A DNA stretch of 33,983 bases from Bacteroidota bacterium. Its GTDB lineage: Bacteria; Bacteroidota; Bacteroidia; CAIKAF01. The notes under the pieces are model-generated. The model was given only the letters and a program-made list of their open reading frames with translations, was not told the origin of the DNA and did not search any database. Every line of letters begins with the position of its first letter. Position 1 is the stretch's first letter. The position numbers were made by a program, and so were the translations under genes. The stretch covers positions 1 through 33,983 of the forward strand of contig JAQCBQ010000004.1 in NCBI GenBank assembly GCA_027621385.1. The letters are read 5' to 3'. Below, piece by piece: positions 27,287-33,983 of the stretch.

Positions 27287-28255
27287 TTAGAAAGAAGGAC
27301 AGCGAACAGTTCGGAATCGACGCATAGGTTGTCGGCATGGAATTTTTAAGCCCAACGAAATTTCATGCGAGCCTGCAGTCCGGTTGGTTAGTCTTGAAAT
27401 GGTTACATCATAGGAATACCCAATTCTCCAGGTGTCGCGTTGTAAGCCAAACAGTGCAATAAAGGAATCGTTATTGCGGTACCAAATTCCACCTACAATA
27501 GGTCCTTTTCCGGCATACAAACCAATGTTTAATTGATAAAAGGATTGCTGCAACATAAAAAGAACGTTGGGAGAAATGAACAAATCACCGGAATACTTAC
27601 GGCGCTTGCCCAAGGGAATCATGGCTCCAAAATGAGTAGTTAACTTAAAGGGTAGTGCACTTGCACCCAAAAAACCCTCATTTGGCTGAGTAATATGATG
27701 AATGGCGGCGCCACCATAAAATATTTGATTGTACAAGACGGCCCCTGCGGCAAAATCAATCATCACCTTCTCGTCGTTATCAAAAACCTCTTGAGTAGCA
27801 TAAATAAATCCGTAGCGGTCATCAATTTGGTCCCCAAAGGTCAGTTTACCTACATCTAAGCTGCGTTGCAAAATACCCACTTCCGCCGCCAAGCGCAGGC
27901 TGGCCTTGCGTGACAATTTGATTAAATACGAATATGAAACGGCAAAATTGTGCGAGGTAATGGTATTCGTTCCGGCTTCATCCCGCATCATGCGGATGCC
28001 AATCCCACCTTGCAAGGCATCAAAATGCTGATCGTAAGAAACAGCATATGTTCTATAATTTCCAGAAATACCGGTCCACTGAAAACGGCTGTTCATGGAA
28101 ATTCTAGGGCAACGGACAGAGCCGGCAAAAGCGGGGTTCAAATATATTTGGTTGGCATAAAACTGAGTAAATTGAGGGTCTTGGGCCTCTGCCGTAACCA
28201 CTGCTAACCCACCGGCCAACACCAAAAATATCTTCTTTAAAATGTTATTTACCAT
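27287..28255 (-). CDS. PorP/SprF family type IX secretion system membrane protein
   Basis: Signal peptide ...AEAQDPQFTQFYANQIYLNPAFAGSVRCPRISMNSRFQW, the PorP/SprF N-terminal signature; GLQRDTWRIGYSYDVTISRLTNRTAGSHEISLG. Confidence 0.93.
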   Translation of the reverse strand: MVNNILKKIFLVLAGGLAVVTAEAQDPQFTQFYANQIYLNPAFAGSVRCPRISMNSRFQWTGISGNYRTYAVSYDQHFDALQGGIGIRMMRDEAGTNTITSHNFAVSYSYLIKLSRKASLRLAAEVGILQRSLDVGKLTFGDQIDDRYGFIYATQEVFDNDEKVMIDFAAGAVLYNQIFYGGAAIHHITQPNEGFLGASALPFKLTTHFGAMIPLGKRRKYSGDLFISPNVLFMLQQSFYQLNIGLYAGKGPIVGGIWYRNNDSFIALFGLQRDTWRIGYSYDVTISRLTNRTAGSHEISLGLKIPCRQPMRRFRTVRCPSF

Positions 28256-28280
28256 AACCGAAGAATGGACATATGAAGTT

Positions 28281-28288
28281 CAAAGATA
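28281..28288 (-). promoter_or_regulatory. Bacteroidota-type -7 element (TATCTTTG) for the PorP/SprF-like gene
   Basis: Minus strand TATCTTTG about 25 nt upstream of the ATG. Confidence 0.5.
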
Positions 28289-28538
28289 AGAAACGGGAGT
28301 AAAGTTAGAACATATTTTAACATTTTGATGTTGAAAATGCAGAAGGCTCTCGGTCAAAACCCAAAGTCGAGGTGTTTGCATATCCTAAAATTTAATTCAT
28401 TTCTAACCCATGAGGTATACGAAAATCGATTGTGCCGCGTTATTGGCTCGATCTTGCATCAGATTTCTCCTTTAAAGTTACGATTTAATTTTAAAAATTC
28501 AAGTCTTTCCATGCCTGCGTTCAGATTTTCTTGTTGGA

Positions 28539-28570
28539 TTTGTACCTGTGCCCTCCAACATGTACCTTTA
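28539..28570 (+). promoter_or_regulatory. Bacteroidota-type promoter for porU (TTTG-N20-TACCTTTA)
   Basis: TTTG at 28539-28542 and TACCTTTA at 28563-28570, 6 nt upstream of the ATG at 28577. Confidence 0.6.
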
Positions 28571-28576
28571 CATTCT

Positions 28577-31500
28577 ATGAGGTTGTTCGTTTTTGGAATT
28601 GTTTTTTTTCTTGGTTTAACTGCATCGGCTCAGCCCAATCCAATTCGTGTTTCTCTTGATTTGAAAGAGCGGGTGCAAGCCGACTCGAAGGATGAGACCA
28701 TAGAATTGATGGGCTTAAATGCATTTCCCGATTCCAAGCGACCTTCGTGGTCCCTTGTATTTGAACGCGGTCAGGCCCTGATGTCGTACTCCGTTCGGCC
28801 CATTTCATTCGATACACTTAGAACGAATGCGCAGGTGCTGGCAGATCTGCCACTTTTAAGTCATGAAATTCGCACCAAGGCCTTGCGGTATTCTGTTCGT
28901 GGAGAACAATTCCTGCGTTTGATTGGCGACGCGCTTTTTAAAGATACGGATGGCCACATCCTTTTAATTAAAGAGGTAGAACTCGCCCCTCAACCCATTA
29001 TCTCATCAGAAAGTGCTACCAAATCGTTTTCATTTCCCCTCAGTTCTTCGGTCCTTAATTCGGGAACTTGGTTTAAATTGGGAATGGTTTCGGAAGGGGT
29101 ACACCGCTTAGATTACAATCAGTTGTTGCAATGGAATGCCATTAGCGGCCCCATATCATCCAATCAATTGGGTATGGTGGGGAACGGCGGCTACCGATTG
29201 GCGGAAGATTTAAATGCCCCACGTCCAGATGACCTTCAACCCATTCCTTTGCAGATTGAAGACGGCGGAGACGGTCAATTTGGCCCAGGAGACTTTCTCC
29301 TGTTTTACACGCATGGATTAAAACGCTGGGTTTGGAACGGTCAGCAATACGAGCATGACAATAATATGTATTCCGATACTGTCTATGCTTTTTTTAGTCC
29401 CAATCAGCCGGGGCCCCGACTTCAAAATCAAACCATGCCACAGGGGTTGCCTGAGTATATCACCAACAAGGGAGACTTTTTCCAATGGGTAGAAGAAGAA
29501 AAGCAAAACCTCATTAAATCAGGCCGAAAGTGGTTTGGCGATGTGTTTAGCTTTACCAATACCTATTCGTATTCATTTTCCTTAGGTAACTGGACGCCGG
29601 GAGATTCCGTTTCCCTTCGAATAGCTACCGCTGCCCGATGTGTCAGTTGCTCTTCTGTGTTTTCGTTTTCAGCCAATGGAATTTCTGTGGGCAGTGCCAC
29701 TTTGGGTCAGGTTTCCAGCAATTACGCCGGCAACTACATCACTGAAAATACATTTTCAACCCGATTTCCCGTAAATTCCAGCACGCTGTCTGTTCAGGTT
29801 TCTCGAACCAGCCCCCAATCCGGTTCTGAAGATCAACGCGCCTGGTTGGATTATGTTACCGTCCATTACCGACCAACGCTTCAGTTTAGCGGGCAACCCT
29901 TCGTTTTTCAAGATCATAAGGCAGCGGGATTGGCCGAATTTCGAATCTTAAATCCAAGCTTACCTATGCAAATGTGGCGGGTCGATGACATGGCCAACCC
30001 CCTAAACCTTAAAACGGCATCTGCTAGCGGTTTTGATTACGTTCGCCTTGAAAATGCAGAAGGAGCTAAGTTGGTTGTGTTTGGAGCACCCAATACCCTT
30101 CCATCGCCTTCCTTCTTCGGACAGGTCCCCAATCAAAATATCCATGCCCTGGTCGCTTTAGACCCTGTCCCAGATTTGGTGGTAATTACGCATCCTTCTC
30201 TTGTGCAACCGGCCACAGAACTTGCCGAAATGCACCAAGTGCAAGACGGAATGGTGGTGCACTTGGTTACAACAGAACAGATTTTCAACGAGTATTCCAG
30301 CGGCGGCCAGGATATTTCCGCTCTTCGGGATTATGTTCGCAGCTATTTCCAATTTAGGGGCGATTCCATTGGTCCTCGATATGTTATGCTTTACGGTTCT
30401 GGCAGCTTCGACTATCTACCCCATCGAAACCGGCTTTCGGCCCCCAATCACAATTTGGTGCCCTCGTTTCAAACTTGGGATTCGCGCAGCCGAAGCGGCG
30501 GTTCTCACCCCTCTGATTTTTTCTATGCGGCATTCAGCCCGAACACCAGCAGCGACGGTGTGGTGAACAGCAGTACGCCCATTTGGCTTGGCATAGGTCG
30601 CGTGTTAGCTACCACTGCAGAAGAAGGATTTGCTTACAATCGAAAAGTTCAGCATTATCAAGAAAGCAGCGATTGCTTCGGAGATTGGCGCAACACTGTA
30701 ACGCTGTTCTCTGACGATATGGAAGCCGCGTGGGAAAGCAGCTTTATTACCGACAACGAATGGATTTACCAATGGCTGAAAACCAATCAGCCCGTTTGGA
30801 ATGTTGATAAGGTTTACATTGATGCGTTTCAACAAAATACCACAGCTGGGCAGAGGTATCCGGAAGCCAACGATTACTTGAATCGGCGAATAAATAAAGG
30901 CACCTTGTTTTTAAATTACATTGGCCATGGTGGCGAATCCGGACTTACCGCAGAACGAGTACTGCAAATCGATGACATTGAAAAATGGACAAACTCCAAT
31001 CAGTCTTCGATTTTCTCCACAGCAACCTGCACCTTCACCCGGTTTGATGACCCAACCTTTGAATCGGCCGGAGTGCGCGTTCTGCAACGAGAAGATAAAG
31101 GAGCAGTAGCCTTATTGAGTACAGTTCGAGCCATTCCGGTGGTTCCAACTTACCTTAAAAAATGGACTCAGGTCACCTTCGGAGGGTTTGATGCTTCTGA
31201 TACACGCTTGGGAGATATCCTGTTTGAATCTAGAAAATGCATTCCCAGTTGCGACGGTGGAGAAAACAATATTTTACTTTTTGGCGACCCTGCCTTGCGT
31301 CCCGCTTATCCTAGGTATTTGGTGCTGACAGATAGCATAAATGGACAGGCCATTCAAAATGAATCTTTTGATGATACCCTAAAGGCAACAGATGTGGTTC
31401 GGATCAGTGGCCGAATCGCCACCCGCGATAGCATACTAATGGACTCCTTCAATGGGATTATCTCGGTCACGGTGTACGATAAACCCCAGCAACTTCAAAC

Positions 31501-32404
31501 CCTTAAAAACGATGCTGAAGGGATGAACTTTGATTTTGAAATCCAAAATTCGGTGGTTTTCCGGGGCCAAGCTAGCGTTCAAAACGGTCAATGGAGCATA
31601 CAGTTTAAGGTGCCGCTGGATATCAATTACTTGGTAGGCGAAGGAAAATTCAGCTATTACGCACACAACGGAAACGTGGACGCTCATGGCTACCAAGCCA
31701 ATATTAAAATTGGTGGTGCCTCCGGAAACTGTGAAAACGATGGACAAGGCCCAGAAGTTACCTTATTCATGAACGACTCCCTGTTTGTGAATTTAGGAAT
31801 TACCCATGCTTCGCCCACATTTTACGCAGAAGTAAACGACGCAAGCGGCATCAATACGGCCAATGGAGGCATTGGCCATGAAATTCAACTGAGCATTACG
31901 GGCCCTGTGAATCAAACATTTTACCTCAATGATTATTATGAGGCGGCCATCAACAGCTACCAATCCGGCTCAATCCGCTTCCAATTGAAAGACCTGCCCG
32001 AGGGCTTTTATACGGCCGAATTGTTGGTCTGGGACGGCTGCAATCAAGCCACTCGAACAACATTGAATTTTACGGTAGTCGGAACGCAACCCAATCTGAT
32101 TCGCGCAGAAGCTTGGCCAAATCCATTTGATAATCAAACGGCGTTAACGTTCCAACACAATTTAGCCGGAAAAGAACTAAAAGCCCATGTCCGCCTCACC
32201 GATGTGAGTGGAAGTTTGGTCAGAGAATTCAATTGGAACGGCAACTCAACAGGTTTCCAAGGTATCAATTTAACTTGGGATGGCACAAACAGCAGCGGCT
32301 CAAAAGTCAGTCCGGGCATGTATATTTTTTCGGTACAGCTGTCAGACGAGTTCGGTCAGGCTGCCTATGGCTATGGCCGAGTTATTTATGCCGGACGCCC
32401 ATAA
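28577..32404 (+). CDS. porU: Type IX secretion system sortase PorU (gingipain-like C25 peptidase fold)
   Basis: Signal peptide MRLFVFGIVFFLGLTASAQP; GGQDISALRDYVRSYF; GPRYVMLYGSGSFDY; LFLNYIGHGGESGLT (His); SIFSTATCTFTRFDDP (Cys); C-terminal FlgD-like TWDGTNSSGSKVSPGMYIFSV. The start at 28325 is disfavoured. Confidence 0.93.
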   Translation: MRLFVFGIVFFLGLTASAQPNPIRVSLDLKERVQADSKDETIELMGLNAFPDSKRPSWSLVFERGQALMSYSVRPISFDTLRTNAQVLADLPLLSHEIRTKALRYSVRGEQFLRLIGDALFKDTDGHILLIKEVELAPQPIISSESATKSFSFPLSSSVLNSGTWFKLGMVSEGVHRLDYNQLLQWNAISGPISSNQLGMVGNGGYRLAEDLNAPRPDDLQPIPLQIEDGGDGQFGPGDFLLFYTHGLKRWVWNGQQYEHDNNMYSDTVYAFFSPNQPGPRLQNQTMPQGLPEYITNKGDFFQWVEEEKQNLIKSGRKWFGDVFSFTNTYSYSFSLGNWTPGDSVSLRIATAARCVSCSSVFSFSANGISVGSATLGQVSSNYAGNYITENTFSTRFPVNSSTLSVQVSRTSPQSGSEDQRAWLDYVTVHYRPTLQFSGQPFVFQDHKAAGLAEFRILNPSLPMQMWRVDDMANPLNLKTASASGFDYVRLENAEGAKLVVFGAPNTLPSPSFFGQVPNQNIHALVALDPVPDLVVITHPSLVQPATELAEMHQVQDGMVVHLVTTEQIFNEYSSGGQDISALRDYVRSYFQFRGDSIGPRYVMLYGSGSFDYLPHRNRLSAPNHNLVPSFQTWDSRSRSGGSHPSDFFYAAFSPNTSSDGVVNSSTPIWLGIGRVLATTAEEGFAYNRKVQHYQESSDCFGDWRNTVTLFSDDMEAAWESSFITDNEWIYQWLKTNQPVWNVDKVYIDAFQQNTTAGQRYPEANDYLNRRINKGTLFLNYIGHGGESGLTAERVLQIDDIEKWTNSNQSSIFSTATCTFTRFDDPTFESAGVRVLQREDKGAVALLSTVRAIPVVPTYLKKWTQVTFGGFDASDTRLGDILFESRKCIPSCDGGENNILLFGDPALRPAYPRYLVLTDSINGQAIQNESFDDTLKATDVVRISGRIATRDSILMDSFNGIISVTVYDKPQQLQTLKNDAEGMNFDFEIQNSVVFRGQASVQNGQWSIQFKVPLDINYLVGEGKFSYYAHNGNVDAHGYQANIKIGGASGNCENDGQGPEVTLFMNDSLFVNLGITHASPTFYAEVNDASGINTANGGIGHEIQLSITGPVNQTFYLNDYYEAAINSYQSGSIRFQLKDLPEGFYTAELLVWDGCNQATRTTLNFTVVGTQPNLIRAEAWPNPFDNQTALTFQHNLAGKELKAHVRLTDVSGSLVREFNWNGNSTGFQGINLTWDGTNSSGSKVSPGMYIFSVQLSDEFGQAAYGYGRVIYAGRP

Positions 32405-32426
32405 CCCATATTAACTGAAACTGACC

Positions 32427-32434
32427 TATATTTG
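32427..32434 (+). promoter_or_regulatory. Bacteroidota-type -7 element (TATATTTG) for porV
   Basis: Exact TAnnTTTG match 22 nt upstream of the porV ATG. Confidence 0.5.
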
Positions 32435-32456
32435 CACAGCAGGAATTACATTTAGC

Positions 32457-33644
32457 ATGCACACAATTTTCAAACATACTGCGCTTGCCCTACTTTGTGT
32501 TGGAGCAGCTACTTCTACAAGCCGCGCTCAAGACAGCGAGCCTACACGGGTTGTAACAACCTCCGTTCCTTTCCTGGTCATCGGCCCCGACGCTAGAGCC
32601 GGAGGAATGGCCGATCAAGGTGTTTCCACCTCTGCCGATGCCAATTCACTGCATTGGAACGTGGCTAAACTTGCCTTTGTTGATAAACCCATGGGAATGT
32701 CGGTATCTTACACACCCTGGCTGCGAAATTTAGTTCCGGATATCAATTTGGCCTACGTAGGGTTTTATGGAAAAATCAACGACCGCTTTACCGTTGGTGC
32801 CTCGCTGCGCTACTTTAATATGGGCGATATTAACTTTACGGATGAAGTCGGCATGTTTATGGGGACGTTTACTCCCAATGAATTGGCCATCGATGCCGGA
32901 GGTTCTCTGCTTTTGTCTGAGTATTGGAGCATGGGCATTAGCTTTAAATTTATCAGTTCTAACCTTACGCTGGGGCAGCAAGTCAACGGTCAACCCACAC
33001 AGCCCGGTTTGGCCGGTGCAGGTGATTTGGGTTTTTATTTTCAAAAACCCGGTCGTAAAATTGCCGGATTTCCCGTCATGTATCGCTTCGGAACCGCTAT
33101 CCAAAATATCGGGTCAAAAATTGATTATGGCAGTGCCCGTGGTCCGGAATGGATTCCTGTGAATTTCCGATTGGGTGGTGGAGCTGAACTTAAAATTGAC
33201 GACTACAATCGAATTGCCTTGAATTTGGAAGTCAGCAAGTTGCTTGTTCCAACTCCGCCAGAAACCAACATTACTGGCGATACCATCATTGCGGGACAAG
33301 ACCGCGATCGCCCTGTCCTCACAGGTATGTTTACTTCGCTGGCCGATGCGCCCGGTACCGGAGTATATGGTAGCGTGTTTGCCGAAGAAATGGACGAGTT
33401 TGTTTGGAGCATTGCTGCAGAATATTGGTACGGAAATGTCCTTGCCATCCGTTCAGGGTTCTTCTATGAATCGCCCCGCAAAGGCAACCGGCAATATGTA
33501 ACCTTAGGCGCCGGTTTGCGCTACAAAGTCTTCGGTCTAGATTTCGCGTACGTATTGCCCGTCGGCGGTCGCACAAATCCCCTTTCCAACACGCTACGCT
33601 TCACCCTAAGCTTTGATTTCGCAAAGGGTTTCGGAAAAAATTAA
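32457..33644 (+). CDS. porV: Type IX secretion system outer membrane protein PorV (LptO)
   Basis: VVTTSVPFLVIGPDARAGGMADQGVSTSADANSLHWNVAKLAF and WLRNLVPDINLAYVGFYGKI; follows porU. Confidence 0.95.
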   Translation: MHTIFKHTALALLCVGAATSTSRAQDSEPTRVVTTSVPFLVIGPDARAGGMADQGVSTSADANSLHWNVAKLAFVDKPMGMSVSYTPWLRNLVPDINLAYVGFYGKINDRFTVGASLRYFNMGDINFTDEVGMFMGTFTPNELAIDAGGSLLLSEYWSMGISFKFISSNLTLGQQVNGQPTQPGLAGAGDLGFYFQKPGRKIAGFPVMYRFGTAIQNIGSKIDYGSARGPEWIPVNFRLGGGAELKIDDYNRIALNLEVSKLLVPTPPETNITGDTIIAGQDRDRPVLTGMFTSLADAPGTGVYGSVFAEEMDEFVWSIAAEYWYGNVLAIRSGFFYESPRKGNRQYVTLGAGLRYKVFGLDFAYVLPVGGRTNPLSNTLRFTLSFDFAKGFGKN

Positions 33645-33685
33645 GAGTAAATCGTACCGTCAATTCTCCTCAAAAAGTGTTCTTT

Positions 33686-33832
33686 TTGGGCGGTTACGGG
33701 CTTTCAGCAGTAGTCCTCGCCAAAAGCAGGGTATGCAGCGTCCTATGTTAGGCTCCTAAAGTCGCCTACATAGGCCAGCGCATACCGCTGCTTTTCGCTG
33801 TGGGCTACTTGCTTCAATCCCTACCGCGGGCC
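33686..33832 (+). repeat. Interspersed structured palindromic element, copy 5
   Basis: GGGCGGTTACGGGCTTTCAGCAGTAGTCC...GGCTCCTAAAGTCGCCT...TGGGCTACTTGCTTCAATCCCTACCGC; arms 33719-33748 and 33768-33798 form a long near-continuous stem. Confidence 0.88.
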
Positions 33833-33939
33833 ATATCGATTCCAAATTGGTATTCAATTTTGAACATTGCTGCTCATGTTTCTTGCAGCGGAATCGGCCT
33901 TCAAATCTCCTCCCATTTAAAAAAATATGGCCTTTCCCC

Positions 33940-33970
33940 TTGAAACTTTGAAAATCCTCGCGTAAATTCG
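33940..33970 (+). promoter_or_regulatory. Putative Bacteroidota-type promoter (TTG-N20-TAAATTCG) for a gene starting at or beyond the right edge
   Basis: TTG at 33940-33942 and TAAATTCG at 33963-33970; an ATG occupies the last three bases of the window. Confidence 0.4.
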
Positions 33971-33983
33971 TAGTTCATCGATG

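Noticed and set aside
28325-28576. 84-codon N-terminal extension of the porU ORF
   Set aside because: The signal peptide begins at the ATG at 28577, and a Bacteroidota-type promoter (TTTG-N20-TACCTTTA) lies directly before it.
5310-33832. Insertion sequence or transposon interpretation of the repeats
   Set aside because: No transposase ORF in the window and no target-site duplication obvious by eye; a non-autonomous REP/MITE origin remains possible and is stated in the findings.

Overview
The window is a Bacteroidota (flavobacteria-like) chromosomal segment. It holds: (i) the 3' part of a large single-module, fully reducing type I PKS/FAS-like gene, cut by the left edge; (ii) a complete, co-directional dcw (division/cell-wall) cluster, mraZ-rsmH-ftsL-like-ftsI-murE-mraY-murD-ftsW-murG-murC-ftsQ-ftsA-ftsZ, preceded by four TGGG repeats with a 10-bp period that match an MraZ operator; (iii) a hot-dog thioesterase, a class I SAM methyltransferase, tRNA-His(GTG), a CopA-type P1B ATPase and a DUF983 gene; (iv) a gliding/type IX secretion block, gldJ - porP/sprF-like - porU - porV. 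The genes themselves are mostly conventional. The least explained feature is a family of five intergenic, highly structured ~145-155 bp elements (about 5310-5462, 5515-5660, 21037-21186, 25457-25600, 33686-33832). They share conserved outer boxes (GGGCTTTC ... GTAGTCCGC / GCGGGCTAC ... TTCAATCCC) and a conserved apical box (GGCTCCYMAMGTCGCC). The arms between these boxes have unrelated sequence in each copy but remain self-complementary within each copy. Four of the five lie in the same orientation relative to the gene ending upstream. All calls were made by eye; no homology search or folding program was run.
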